A stretch of DNA of 64,000 bases from an uncultured Mycoplasmatota bacterium (GCA_947305065.1 CAMZCT010000005.1:28488-92487), one strand, 5' to 3'. Shown: positions 24,640 through 33,828, counted from the stretch's first letter. The notes: generated by a model not told the origin, from the letters alone. Numbers and translations: made by a program.

Positions 24640-25272
24640 CTATTTAAAGTTTACCTTATCTAAAATAGGAATTATAACTTTATTATTTATGCCACGTTTA
24701 ATCTTACCAGGAATAACCGTAGGACTTGGTAATTCATGAACACTATCTATTTTATCTACCATAGTAATAATAAATCCTTCTTTATATCTAGGTGGAATAA
24801 TATTTAAAGGAAACATATGTCTTTTAATAGAATCTGTTATTATTTTATCTTCCAAATGAGGAAAATATTTTACATAATTTTCAGCTGCAGCACTAGCATG
24901 AGTAAATCCATGCATTTTAAATAAAGGATGTTTTGTATAAACTTCTGAAAGATATATTCCCTCATCTAAATCCTCTAAATCTTTATTATATTGCCAAGAC
25001 CATGGATAAAAATCATGCAACAAACCAGCAATTGCTGTATTTCTTACATTGGCATTAAAGATCTTAGCCATAATAAAAGCACGAAAAGATACAAGGATAG
25101 AATGATCCCATACAGAAATATTGTGATGATGAGGAAATAATTTTCTCTTTTGAAACTCATCACTAAGAAGTATCTCTTCGACATATTTAAACCATTCATC
25201 AAAGAAAGGATTAAGTAAAATTGTATGATCTATATAAGATAACACATCAGTGTCATAATATTTACTTTTCAT
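24640..25272 (-). CDS. HD-domain phosphohydrolase
   Basis: 210 residues, cytoplasmic. Metal-binding HD pattern: WDHS near 55-58, GLLHDF with the HD dyad at 86-87, a His in HGFTHAS near 122-126, and the closing Asp in TMVDKIDSV. The family is YfbR/uncharacterised HD hydrolase-like; it likely hydrolyses a nucleotide or other phosphoester, substrate unknown. GGGAG lies inside the end of the upstream protease gene and the two ORFs overlap by 11 bp, so they are co-translated. Confidence 0.88.
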   Translation of the reverse strand: MKSKYYDTDVLSYIDHTILLNPFFDEWFKYVEEILLSDEFQKRKLFPHHHNISVWDHSILVSFRAFIMAKIFNANVRNTAIAGLLHDFYPWSWQYNKDLEDLDEGIYLSEVYTKHPLFKMHGFTHASAAAENYVKYFPHLEDKIITDSIKRHMFPLNIIPPRYKEGFIITMVDKIDSVHELPSPTVIPGKIKRGINNKVIIPILDKVNFK

Positions 25273-26272
25273 TATTGTCTCCCTCTAAATATTGAATTGC
25301 TTCCTTCAGCGTCGAAACTTTAACTAATTTAAATTTGTAATTCTTTTCATTCATAACATTTAAAGCTTCTTCATAATTATCACTGGGAACCAAGAAAATG
25401 TCAACACCTTTATTAGCAGCACCGATAATCTTATACTTAATACCACCAATCTCCCCAACATCTCCATTTTCCTCGATAGTACCGGTACCTACAACTCTTC
25501 TTCCCTTAGTCAAATCCTTTTCCATCAAGCCACTATATACCATTAAAGACATCATAAGTCCCCCGCTAGACCCCGATTCAGTGGCTGTCGAATCCAATTC
25601 TATTTTTTTGGAAGATTCTATGTCAAATGTTGTCAAACTTACTACGCCAAGCTTCTTTTCCTTATCTAAAAGAATAACTTCCGTCGTCGTTTCTATTTCT
25701 TTCTTATCTCTCAATACTGTTATTTTTAATTTATCTCCAACTTTACCTTTATTAACTACATCTACTATTTCACTAATATTTTCTACTTTTTTACCATTAA
25801 TAGCAGTAATATTATCCCCAACTTTTAATGATGTTTTAGCATCTTTATAAATATATAAAACATTATTCACTTTATTCTTTATCTCATATTCAATATTAGC
25901 TTCTTTTAAAGCTGCAACAACAGCAGCATTCTTACTTTGTTCTAAATATAATTTATTTCTTTTATTTGCATCACTTATTGATTCGTTTGGAAGTAAATTT
26001 TCTTCGTTTTTAACTACATCCCAATCATCATTAATTAAACCTACAATAATATATGGAATACTACCTTGGACAACAGAAACGTAAGCCATATTAAAACTTC
26101 CTGATACAGGTATCTTTTTATTATCTACTTTTACCCTATCAGAAAGATTAATAAGTCCGCCAGGCATTTCAACATCATATGGCAATTTAACAAAACTAAT
26201 AAGTAAACAAATAAAGATTAGTATTAAATATAATAAATTTTCTTTTACAAAGCTATAAATTCTTTTGAACAT
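25262..26272 (-). CDS. PDZ and Lon-type membrane serine protease (YlbL/SepM family)
   Basis: 336 residues. N-terminal membrane anchor (about 12-28), conserved PGG motif (VEMPGGLINL), a PDZ domain at about 150-200 (VGDNITAINGKKVENISEIVDVV) and a C-terminal Lon-type proteolytic domain with catalytic Ser in ESGSSGGLMMSL and Lys in EIGGIKYKIIGA. SepM in streptococci trims a secreted peptide signal, and Bacillus YlbL is DNA-damage linked; here the substrate is unknown but the adjacent three surface/pilin-like proteins are candidates. RBS GGTGG. Followed by the overlapping HD gene. Confidence 0.93.
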   Translation of the reverse strand: MFKRIYSFVKENLLYLILIFICLLISFVKLPYDVEMPGGLINLSDRVKVDNKKIPVSGSFNMAYVSVVQGSIPYIIVGLINDDWDVVKNEENLLPNESISDANKRNKLYLEQSKNAAVVAALKEANIEYEIKNKVNNVLYIYKDAKTSLKVGDNITAINGKKVENISEIVDVVNKGKVGDKLKITVLRDKKEIETTTEVILLDKEKKLGVVSLTTFDIESSKKIELDSTATESGSSGGLMMSLMVYSGLMEKDLTKGRRVVGTGTIEENGDVGEIGGIKYKIIGAANKGVDIFLVPSDNYEEALNVMNEKNYKFKLVKVSTLKEAIQYLEGDNNEK

Positions 26273-26304
26273 AAATTCTTTACCACCAATAATTCTATCT
26301 TAAA

Positions 26305-26985
26305 CTATAACAACCTCTTACAATCTTCAGAATGGCCATTCCAGAAATGAGAATGATCATAAAAATATAAAGGTACTGTATCATTACTTCTAAAATAATA
26401 TACAAATTCCAAATCAAAATTCATCGTTGTATTAGACATAGTTTTAGAAAGTAACACCGGATATTTTAATACAAAATATCTACTATCACAAAGATCATTA
26501 GAACCAGATTTACAATCGAAATACTGCAATTGAAATTGACAAGTATTATCAGGATATACACCCGTTTCTAATCTCCATGCTTCATAAACAGTCGGAACAT
26601 TAGAATCAGTTTCAGCATACCCATAGATAAAATAATCATAGTCATTATCTCTCTTAGCAGTTATTAAGAAATATGGTGTAGATCCCTCTCCATCATAAAC
26701 TATTTTTACACATGATTTCATAGTATATATAGTAGTATTACTTATTTTACCATCTAAAGGACAAGTATCAATCTCCGTAATTCTTCTATTAACAAAATCA
26801 TTTTCTACTTGTTGCATAATAATAGATCTATTAGATAAATCTTTTGTTTTACTTTCACCAAGTACCTGCTCACCTTTTAAATCAACAAGAAGATTTAAAA
26901 CCTGAACCATAACAATAGATACTAAACCAATGGCTAGTATTATTTCTATAATTGACATACCTTTTGAATTTAGTACCCTTTTCAT
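26305..26985 (-). CDS. Type IV pilin-like protein (pseudopilin)
   Basis: 226 residues. The N-terminus has a prepilin signature: short basic leader, Gly at the cleavage site and then MSIIEIILAIGLVSIVMVQV with Glu at +5 and a 20-residue hydrophobic helix. The rest is a Cys-containing globular domain (DTCPLDGK, MKSCVKIV, CQFQLQYFDC, DLCDSRYF). It could be a minor pilin of the Tad-like motor at 46-50 kb or of a competence pilus. RBS GAGGA. Prepilin peptidase is not in the window. Second last of a five-gene operon. Confidence 0.85.
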   Translation of the reverse strand: MKRVLNSKGMSIIEIILAIGLVSIVMVQVLNLLVDLKGEQVLGESKTKDLSNRSIIMQQVENDFVNRRITEIDTCPLDGKISNTTIYTMKSCVKIVYDGEGSTPYFLITAKRDNDYDYFIYGYAETDSNVPTVYEAWRLETGVYPDNTCQFQLQYFDCKSGSNDLCDSRYFVLKYPVLLSKTMSNTTMNFDLEFVYYFRSNDTVPLYFYDHSHFWNGHSEDCKRLL

Positions 26986-26998
26986 ATCTCTTATCCTC

Positions 26999-27505
26999 TC
27001 AAACTAACTCAATTTTATAATTAAATTTAACTTTTTCTTTTAATAATTCCTTATCAGTATCTAATTTATACCAATACTTTATCGAATGTATTTTAGTATA
27101 TCCAGAATTCAATACTTTTAACCCTAATACATATCCACCCTGGCTTCTATCTAAAGAAGATAAATCACTTATATAGATATCATCTAAAGCAACTCTTATC
27201 TGCTTTAATACCTCTTCATTATGAATATTAGGATATATTACTATCTCATAATTAATAATCCCCTTCTGGTTATTAGTAATAGTATATGTAATTCCATCAT
27301 TACTTAAAGCTTTACCATCACTTGCAATATCTATTCCTTCAAACTTTTTATCATCCAAAATAGTTACTACATCATCATAACTAGCTATCGCCCCTTCTTC
27401 TTTACCATTTAAAGAAAATAAAGCATAAGCTGATACACTAACAAAGAATACTAAAGCCAATAACTCTAATACAATTTCTTTTTTTAAAACCTTACTAGCT
27501 TCCAT
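26999..27505 (-). CDS. Membrane-anchored pilin/surface-type protein
   Basis: 168 residues. Hydrophobic N-terminal helix (KKEIVLELLALVFFVSVSAYAL) and a beta-rich outer domain (ITYTITNNQKGIINYEIVIYP). The helix with Glu in it resembles a type III signal or signal-anchor; a signal peptidase site after VSA or AYA is also possible. GAGGTGA overlaps the end of the upstream gene by 11 bp, implying coupled synthesis of the two. Confidence 0.72.
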   Translation of the reverse strand: MEASKVLKKEIVLELLALVFFVSVSAYALFSLNGKEEGAIASYDDVVTILDDKKFEGIDIASDGKALSNDGITYTITNNQKGIINYEIVIYPNIHNEEVLKQIRVALDDIYISDLSSLDRSQGGYVLGLKVLNSGYTKIHSIKYWYKLDTDKELLKEKVKFNYKIELV

Positions 27506-28406
27506 ATTTCACCTCATATGGATTATTAATTGATCCATTTCCACCATTTAATAATAAATAATCTGATAATTCTACTACTTCATTTCCTAAATGCTGACCT
27601 AAACGTTCAGTATTTAAGGTATTATCAATATATACAGTACCATCTTTAAACCAATAATTATTATATTCTTTTAACCATGAATCAAACAAATCCATATTTG
27701 ATTCATCAACCTCTCTATTATTAAAAGTTTTTAAATAATCACTAATTTGAAGATAATTATTATTTTCATTAAAATCTTCTAGAACACTATTAAATCTTAT
27801 TAGTTTAAATTTATTATTAATTAAACCAATAATACGATAAAGATTATTTTCATATAAAATATAATTATTAGGTTTGCCATAGAAAACATAATTACCTGCT
27901 TGATCTTTATAAACTTGTTCGTTATTTACCATTGTAAATTTAAAATATTGTTCATCAAGAGTACTTATTCTAACCATTACTTTTTCTTTAGATTCATTTA
28001 GACTAAATACTTTAATATTAAACAATTTTTGATCTCCTTCTGTTCCAAACTCGTTTAAAGCAATTACTTCTTTAGCATTTTCACCAATCAATTTCATCTC
28101 GGAATTATCTATTGAATAATATACTTCCTCATTACCAGAATAGTTTAGTTCTATTAAAACATTAATTTTGTTTTTATTCTTATTAACAACACTAACATTA
28201 CTACCTAATACTTTATCAATTTTTAACTTATTAACTTTAGCTACAGCTAGTAACTCCCCATGTTCAAAAGTAACTTTTAAATTATCTATATCTTTACTAA
28301 AAGACGTATATTCACTAGTACCAGAATCCTTAGAATAAGTAGCAGATAATACAACTACTGCTAAGGAAAGAATGATAAAAATACTAATATAAAATCTCTT
28401 GCTCAT
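27495..28406 (-). CDS. Secreted/anchored surface protein ending in a GxGSxxNP motif
   Basis: 303 residues from ATG 28406 (GGGTGA just upstream; the longer frame covers the promoter). Hydrophobic N-terminus (FYISIFIILSLAVVVLSATYS), a beta-rich domain, then a C-terminal module of about 120 residues starting NYILYENNLYRIIGLINNKFKLIR and ending GGNGSINNPYEV. The last motif matches the C-terminus of the 720-residue protein at 5200-7362 (GTGSEINPW), so both carry the same type of module. First gene of the pilin-like/SepM-like/HD operon. Confidence 0.75.
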   Translation of the reverse strand: MSKRFYISIFIILSLAVVVLSATYSKDSGTSEYTSFSKDIDNLKVTFEHGELLAVAKVNKLKIDKVLGSNVSVVNKNKNKINVLIELNYSGNEEVYYSIDNSEMKLIGENAKEVIALNEFGTEGDQKLFNIKVFSLNESKEKVMVRISTLDEQYFKFTMVNNEQVYKDQAGNYVFYGKPNNYILYENNLYRIIGLINNKFKLIRFNSVLEDFNENNNYLQISDYLKTFNNREVDESNMDLFDSWLKEYNNYWFKDGTVYIDNTLNTERLGQHLGNEVVELSDYLLLNGGNGSINNPYEVKYGS

Positions 28407-28434
28407 ATCATCACCCATATCATATCTTAATAAC

Positions 28435-28440
28435 ATTATA
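28435..28440 (-). promoter_or_regulatory. -10 of the surface-protein/protease operon
   Basis: TATAAT on the minus strand 29 nt before ATG 28406, directly after the lon terminator. Confidence 0.5.
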
Positions 28441-28444
28441 TAAC

Positions 28445-28480
28445 AAAAAAAGAAACATTTAAATATAAATGTTTCTTTTA
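28445..28480 (-). terminator. Intrinsic terminator of lon
   Basis: AGAAACATTT-ATATTTA-AATGTTTCT with a long T run on the minus strand. Confidence 0.88.
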
Positions 28481-28489
28481 ATTAATTTA

Positions 28490-30805
28490 TTAAGTTACAA
28501 ATAACTTATTATATATTTCTGTATAATTCTTAACAGGTATTATTTTAATAGAATCTTTAACTAATTTAGGAATTTCATCTAATTCAACGTTATTTTCGTA
28601 AGGAATAAATATTCTTTCAATCCCATCGTTATAAGCAGCTATTACTTTTTCCCTTAATCCTCCTATTTTTAAGACATCTCCTCTCAAAGAGATTTCTCCC
28701 GTCATTGCAATATTTTTTTCTATTTCTTTACTTAATAATAAACTTAATAAAGAAGTTGTAATTGCAACACCTGCTGAAGGACCATCCTTTTTAATAGCAC
28801 CCTCTAAAAAGTGAATATGAATATCTAATTTATCAAATTTAACTTTTTCCAAACCATATTCTTCTCTTTTACTCTTAATATAACTAAGAGCTACAGAGAT
28901 GCTTTCTTCCATTACTTTACCTAACATACCTGTTATTTTTAAATCACCTTTACCAGGATAGATAGTTGCCTCAATTGGCATTACCATGCCGCCAACACTA
29001 GTATAAGCTAAACCATTTACTAGCCCTACTTGCATAGTAACCAAATTATTCTTAATATCATATTTCGCTGGTCCTAAAAATTTAATTAAATCACTCTTCT
29101 TAACGATTGTTTTAATCGGACTATTAAGTTCTTTAACAGAATTAGTAACTATTTTTCTTACTATAGTACTTATATTCCTATCTAAATCTCTTACTCCAGC
29201 TTCTTTTGTATATTTAGTAATAATATCCATAATAATATCATTACTAAACCTAATTTCTTTACTACATACCAAATGTTCTTTATAAATATTTGGTATTAAA
29301 TAATTCTTAGCAATATCTAACTTCTCAAATTCCGTATATGATGATAACTCAATTACTTCCAACCTATCATATAAAGGTGCAGGTATATCTTCTTCACTAT
29401 TAGCAGTAAGAATAAATAAAACATCTTTTAAATCAAAAGGTTCCTCTACATAATTATCAATAAACATATAATTCTGTTCCGGATCTAATATGTCTAATAA
29501 TACCGATGCCGGATCCCCTTTATAATCTTTTACCATCTTATCAATTTCATCAATTAAAATAAGTGGATTAGCAGTACCACACTTCTTTAAAGCTTGAATA
29601 ACTTTACCAGGAGACGCTCCTATATATGTTCTTCTATGTCCATTCAACTCGGCACCATCATTTAATCCACCTACAGATATCTTATAAAACTCTTTTTTTA
29701 AACTTTTTGCTATTGCAATAGCTAAAGAAGTTTTACCAACACCAGGTGGCCCTACAAAGCACAATATTGGACTTTTTAAGTCCTTATTCCTTGCTTTAAC
29801 CGCAATATACTCAATAATCCTGTTTTTAGCCTTATCAAGCCCAAAATGAGTCGAATCAAGTACATCTTTTATTTTATCTAAATCCTTTTCATCAGAACTA
29901 TATATTCCATATGGTAAATCCAAAATCAAATCCAAATAATTTCTAATAGAACTAATCTCTGGATTACTTTCTGATGTATAATCTAATTTCTTTACTTCAT
30001 TTACTAATTTATTCTTTAATTTACCAGGAGCTTTTAAATTATTAATACGTTCTAGATAATCACCAATTATCTCATCTTTTAACTCATCTTCTCCTAGTTC
30101 CTTCTTAATAACATCTAACTTTTCTCTTAAAACATATTCCCTTTGATTCTCTTCAAATTCATTTCTCAAAACTTCGTCTAATTTAACATCTAACTGAGCA
30201 ACTTGTAATTCTATAGACAAGTCATAAACTAAAGCATTAGCCCTATGTAGAGCATTAATTTCACGCATATAAAGTAATTTTTTATCTAACGAAAAAGGCA
30301 TAAAAGAAACAATTAAATCTGTTAATCTGTCTAAATCATTAACATCTCTAGTACTAGCTATAACACTATTACCAGACATTGATACTTCTATGTACTCATT
30401 TAATAATTCTAATATTTTTCTTCTTAAAGCAGTTTCTTCAACTTCATCAAATCTTGGTAATTCTACTTCATGAAAATCTGAAGTTAATAAATCATAATCC
30501 TCTTTACGATGGATAAAATGTGATATTTTAACCCTCTTTATTCCAGAGACAATTATCCTAATATTTCCATTAGGTAGCTCTAACTTATTCTTGATCTTAC
30601 CTATTACACCAACATTAGGTAAATCTGCTAAATCAGGAGCTTCCTCATAAGGATTAACAGGACAAATAACAAGAATATTACTATTGTATTTATTTATAGC
30701 GACATCAATTACTTTTGATGATATATTACTACTTAAATCTAATTTTACGTCTTGGTAAGGGAGAAGAACTATTCCTTTTAGAAGCATTACAGGTAAGTTA
30801 TTCAT
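28490..30805 (-). CDS. lon: ATP-dependent protease Lon
   Basis: 771 residues. The longer frame to 30901 is rejected because the sequence AGGGAGG sits properly before ATG 30805 and the promoter lies between. N-terminal LON substrate domain (LPVMLLKGIVLLPYQDVKLDL), coiled region, AAA+ module with Walker A GPPGVGKTS and Walker B ILIDEIDK, and the proteolytic domain with catalytic Ser in KKDGPSAGVAI and Lys in GGLREKVIAA. It degrades misfolded and regulatory proteins in the cytoplasm. Length is normal for LonA. Confidence 0.99.
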   Translation of the reverse strand: MNNLPVMLLKGIVLLPYQDVKLDLSSNISSKVIDVAINKYNSNILVICPVNPYEEAPDLADLPNVGVIGKIKNKLELPNGNIRIIVSGIKRVKISHFIHRKEDYDLLTSDFHEVELPRFDEVEETALRRKILELLNEYIEVSMSGNSVIASTRDVNDLDRLTDLIVSFMPFSLDKKLLYMREINALHRANALVYDLSIELQVAQLDVKLDEVLRNEFEENQREYVLREKLDVIKKELGEDELKDEIIGDYLERINNLKAPGKLKNKLVNEVKKLDYTSESNPEISSIRNYLDLILDLPYGIYSSDEKDLDKIKDVLDSTHFGLDKAKNRIIEYIAVKARNKDLKSPILCFVGPPGVGKTSLAIAIAKSLKKEFYKISVGGLNDGAELNGHRRTYIGASPGKVIQALKKCGTANPLILIDEIDKMVKDYKGDPASVLLDILDPEQNYMFIDNYVEEPFDLKDVLFILTANSEEDIPAPLYDRLEVIELSSYTEFEKLDIAKNYLIPNIYKEHLVCSKEIRFSNDIIMDIITKYTKEAGVRDLDRNISTIVRKIVTNSVKELNSPIKTIVKKSDLIKFLGPAKYDIKNNLVTMQVGLVNGLAYTSVGGMVMPIEATIYPGKGDLKITGMLGKVMEESISVALSYIKSKREEYGLEKVKFDKLDIHIHFLEGAIKKDGPSAGVAITTSLLSLLLSKEIEKNIAMTGEISLRGDVLKIGGLREKVIAAYNDGIERIFIPYENNVELDEIPKLVKDSIKIIPVKNYTEIYNKLFVT

Positions 30806-30839
30806 AGTATATCGCCTCCCTAAAAATATAATAGTTTTT

Positions 30840-30868
30840 ATTATAAATACATATTCATTTTTTGTAAA
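30840..30868 (-). promoter_or_regulatory. Promoter of lon
   Basis: -35 TTTACA (30863-30868) and -10 TATAAT (30840-30845) with a 17-bp spacer, minus strand. No CIRCE element is visible. Confidence 0.75.
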
Positions 30869-30889
30869 CCAAATACAGTCAATTTTCAC

Positions 30890-30915
30890 AAAAAAAAGCA
30901 ATTATTATTGCTTTA
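30890..30915 (-). terminator. Intrinsic terminator
   Basis: AAAGCAAT-AATA-ATTGCTTT and T8, overlapping the stop of the 279-residue gene. Confidence 0.85.
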
Positions 30916-31744
30916 ATATATTTATATCATTCTCAAAATTCAAACAATACTCCCCTTTAGTCCTAGAAATTAAGACTTTTGGTTCATCAAACTTATTGAA
31001 AGAACTATTATAATGTATTTGATATATTTCATATAACTTATCATTATCTTGACTTTTCTCTACTGTATCATAACAAGGAACATCTTCTCCATTATAGAAA
31101 ATAATATAATTAAAAGTATCTTCATATTTATTACTTTCAAAATATCTCTTACTTATATTTCCTCCATTATTTTTAAACTTCTTATCACTTACATATGCTA
31201 CCTTATTATTATTTAATAAGATCAAGTTATCATCACTCATCATTATGATACTATTAGGATAAAAATACAAACTAACACTACTGTTATTATTTTCAACTAA
31301 GCTCGTAATAGAAGTATCTTTATCATAAACAAAATTATCAACGGTAAAACTAAAATCACTCACGCTAATGTTTTGTTCCTCGCCTAATTTAACAACACCT
31401 AAACAATTATTACTAAAATATTTAGTAAATTCTCCATCCTTTACTTCATATATATAATCATAAGAATCTACTGAACAAGTACCAATATCAATCTTTTCAT
31501 TTAAAGTTATATTATGACTATAATATCCATCATTAGCTGCTTTAGCTTGCTTTATCTTTTCTATCATTTGTAATTGTTCTTTATTCCATTTTGTTATCAA
31601 ACCATCAGAACTCTTTAAACCTCTATATAATCCATATCCCAAAACAAATACTGTAATTATAAATGATATTAAATATAGTTTATTCTCTGATAACTTTTGA
31701 AAAAAAGCATTTGGACTATTCTCTTCTATTTTTTCTTTTTTCAT
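30905..31744 (-). CDS. Single-pass membrane-anchored protein, unknown
   Basis: 279 residues. Charged cytoplasmic tail of about 20 residues, membrane segment at about 23-41 (LYLISFIITVFVLGYGLYRGL), then an outer domain rich in Asn/Tyr/Ser with few Cys (GTCSVDSYDYIY, SNNCLGVV, DVPCYDT, EYCLNFE). Similar Cys/NCL spacing to the protein at 13465-14496. Own promoter and terminator; lies between tig and lon. Confidence 0.72.
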   Translation of the reverse strand: MKKEKIEENSPNAFFQKLSENKLYLISFIITVFVLGYGLYRGLKSSDGLITKWNKEQLQMIEKIKQAKAANDGYYSHNITLNEKIDIGTCSVDSYDYIYEVKDGEFTKYFSNNCLGVVKLGEEQNISVSDFSFTVDNFVYDKDTSITSLVENNNSSVSLYFYPNSIIMMSDDNLILLNNNKVAYVSDKKFKNNGGNISKRYFESNKYEDTFNYIIFYNGEDVPCYDTVEKSQDNDKLYEIYQIHYNSSFNKFDEPKVLISRTKGEYCLNFENDINILKQ

Positions 31745-31766
31745 ACAACCACTCTTTACCTTACTA

Positions 31767-31775
31767 ATTATATCA
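31767..31775 (-). promoter_or_regulatory. Extended -10 promoter
   Basis: TGATATAAT on the minus strand 23 nt before ATG 31744. Confidence 0.5.
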
Positions 31776-31787
31776 TTTTGTCACAAA

Positions 31788-31812
31788 ATAAAAAAGCTTT
31801 TTAGCTTTTTAT
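31788..31812 (-). terminator. Intrinsic terminator of tig
   Basis: AAAAGCT-AAAA-AGCTTTT then T-rich tail on the minus strand. Confidence 0.8.
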
Positions 31813-33062
31813 TTAACCTCTTCACCAGTTAATATAGCTAAAGCTTTTTTCATTCTTAAATCATATTTAACAACTTCCATGCCACCAATATAACTTAAGA
31901 ATTCGGTTTTATCTATACCATATTTTTCTGCTTCTTTATTAGCATGTTCATCTGCTTCTTTATCAGATACTTCTATCTTTTCCTTTTTAGCAACTTCTTC
32001 AATTAAATAACGAGCTTTAATATTTTTAATTGCTTCTGGTTCTAAATCCTTTTCAAAAGCTTCTTTAGTCTTTCCTGTTAATTGAAGATACATTTCTAAA
32101 CTCATACCTTGTTGTTGTAAACTTTGAGCCATTCTATCACTAGTTCTTTTTACTTCATCAGCAATAATTTCTGGATTAATTTCTACTTCCATATTTTCAC
32201 AAGCAGCAACAATTACATCATCATAATACTTATTATTAACTTCTTCTGTTTTTCTATCTGTAATTGCTTTTTTTACTTCCTTATCAAATTCTTCTTTAGT
32301 AGAAATATCTTTGTATCCTAAATCATCAAAAAAGTCTTTATTAAATTCAGGTAAAACTCTCTCTTTAATCTCTTTTAAAGTAACTTCAAATTTAACTTTT
32401 TTACCCTTAAGAGCTTCAGTATAATCATCAGGGAATTTAAGATTTAAATCTTTACTTTCTCCAACCTTCATACCAACTATACCTTCTTCAAATCCAGGTA
32501 TAAATGTTCCTGATCCAATTTCAAGAGGATAATCAGTACCAGTTCCACCCTCTAATTCTTTACCTTCAACATATCCTTTAAAATCTATAACAGCAGTATT
32601 TCCTTCAAGAACTTCACCATTCTCTTTTACTACCATCTCAGCATATCTAGAAGCAATACGAGCTTCTTCTTTTTCTAATTCTTCTTTAGAAACAGTAACT
32701 TTTTCTTTCTTGATTCCTAAATCTTTATACTTACCTAGTTTTACTTCAGGTTTAGTAATAATAGTAAACTCAAGTTTAATTCCATCTTTACTAATAGCTT
32801 TAATATCTACACCTGGTTCAACTACAGGAACAACTTCTTTATCATCTAATATCTTTTTAAAAGCAACTTGTAATGCTGCATCAGAAGCATCCATAAATAA
32901 AGATTCAATACCAAATTTTTGTAAATAAATATTTTTAGGACATTTACCTTTTCTAAAACCATCAACTTTCACATCTTTAACGCGTTTCTTAAAAGTATCA
33001 TCAAGTATTTTTTCCCATTCTGCTCCTTTAATTTCAGTTTCTATTTTTTGTACATTCTTCAT
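31809..33062 (-). CDS. tig: Trigger factor, ribosome-associated chaperone/prolyl isomerase
   Basis: 417 residues. N-terminal ribosome-binding domain with the signature VDGFRKGKCPKNI (GFRxGK), an FKBP-type PPIase domain at about 150-240 (GNTAVIDFKGYVEGKELEGGTGTDYPLEIGSGTFIPGFEEGIVGMKVGE) and the long helical C-terminal chaperone domain. It binds nascent chains at the tunnel exit via L23. Complete; RBS GAGGAGTGA. Preceded by a clear promoter. Confidence 0.98.
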   Translation of the reverse strand: MKNVQKIETEIKGAEWEKILDDTFKKRVKDVKVDGFRKGKCPKNIYLQKFGIESLFMDASDAALQVAFKKILDDKEVVPVVEPGVDIKAISKDGIKLEFTIITKPEVKLGKYKDLGIKKEKVTVSKEELEKEEARIASRYAEMVVKENGEVLEGNTAVIDFKGYVEGKELEGGTGTDYPLEIGSGTFIPGFEEGIVGMKVGESKDLNLKFPDDYTEALKGKKVKFEVTLKEIKERVLPEFNKDFFDDLGYKDISTKEEFDKEVKKAITDRKTEEVNNKYYDDVIVAACENMEVEINPEIIADEVKRTSDRMAQSLQQQGMSLEMYLQLTGKTKEAFEKDLEPEAIKNIKARYLIEEVAKKEKIEVSDKEADEHANKEAEKYGIDKTEFLSYIGGMEVVKYDLRMKKALAILTGEEVK

Positions 33063-33088
33063 TTAAATTCACTCCTCAACACTTCCAT

Positions 33089-33117
33089 ATTATATCTTAC
33101 CTAAAAAATAATATCAA
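33089..33117 (-). promoter_or_regulatory. Promoter of tig
   Basis: -35 TTGATA (33112-33117), 17-bp spacer, -10 TATAAT (33089-33094), minus strand. Confidence 0.75.
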
Positions 33118-33118
33118 T

Positions 33119-33143
33119 AAAAAAAGTTCTTTACGAACTTTTA
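33119..33143 (-). terminator. Intrinsic terminator of the NPETG surface protein
   Basis: AAAGTTC-GTAAA-GAACTTT followed by T7 on the minus strand; nested against the tig -35. Confidence 0.85.
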
Positions 33144-33797
33144 TATTTTAAACTCAGTTTCACTATGTCTTTTTAGATTAATAACAACTAATAACAAAGC
33201 AAGTAAACCAACTATAAGACCAATCTCTGTAAAAGCACCAGTTTCAGGATTCTTAGAATCTGTTCCATTAGCATCTTCATCAGTATATAATGGATCACTA
33301 CTATTTTTAGCTGCATCACCAGGTACACCATTAGTTGAATAATAATTATATAAATAAGTTGTAAATTGATTACTCATAACTACTTGCATTTTACCAGATT
33401 CACTATCATAACAAAATCCCATATTAGCTAAATCACAACCACTACCATAAGAAACACTACTAACAGAAGAATTACTTCTTGCTACCTCATATTGGCTCTT
33501 ATTAGGAGATAAATCAACTATATAACCTAATACTTTATCAGTTTGAATTACTTGAGTTACTTCTTTTCCAGCTCCAGCACTATAAGATAAAGTATTATCA
33601 GCTTCTGAGTAAGTATATTCAATTGTTTCAGAACCTGTATTAACTACAAATGATGTCCCATCTGCCTTACTAGTAACTTCATAACCACTAGATTGAAATT
33701 TAGATATTATATCGCTAACATTAACATTCTCAGCTTTAACAACACTGAAAACTCCAAAAACTAGTACCATAATCAATAAATAATTAATCTTTTTCAT
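33141..33797 (-). CDS. Secreted surface protein with NPxTG sortase-type signal
   Basis: 218 residues. Signal peptide (about 1-22, ending VKA), extracellular domain of about 150 residues rich in Ser/Val/Tyr with two cysteines (SGCDLANMGFCYD), then NPETG followed by a hydrophobic segment (IGLIVGLLALLLVVINL) and a basic-containing tail KRHSETEFKI. This is the order of a sortase cell-wall sorting signal, with NP replacing LP. No sortase is in the window. The module type is unrecognised. Confidence 0.82.
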   Translation of the reverse strand: MKKINYLLIMVLVFGVFSVVKAENVNVSDIISKFQSSGYEVTSKADGTSFVVNTGSETIEYTYSEADNTLSYSAGAGKEVTQVIQTDKVLGYIVDLSPNKSQYEVARSNSSVSSVSYGSGCDLANMGFCYDSESGKMQVVMSNQFTTYLYNYYSTNGVPGDAAKNSSDPLYTDEDANGTDSKNPETGAFTEIGLIVGLLALLLVVINLKRHSETEFKI

Positions 33798-33819
33798 AAT
33801 TCACACCTCTACTATCTAT

Positions 33820-33828
33820 ATTATAACA
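33820..33828 (-). promoter_or_regulatory. Extended -10 promoter of the NPETG gene
   Basis: TGTTATAAT on the minus strand 23 nt before ATG 33797. Confidence 0.55.

Noticed and set aside
25398..25850. Plus-strand frame opposite the PDZ/Lon protease
   Set aside because: Shadow; the minus frame has the catalytic motifs.
30806..30901. N-terminal extension of Lon
   Set aside because: It spans the lon promoter and its ribosome site; family start fits ATG 30805.
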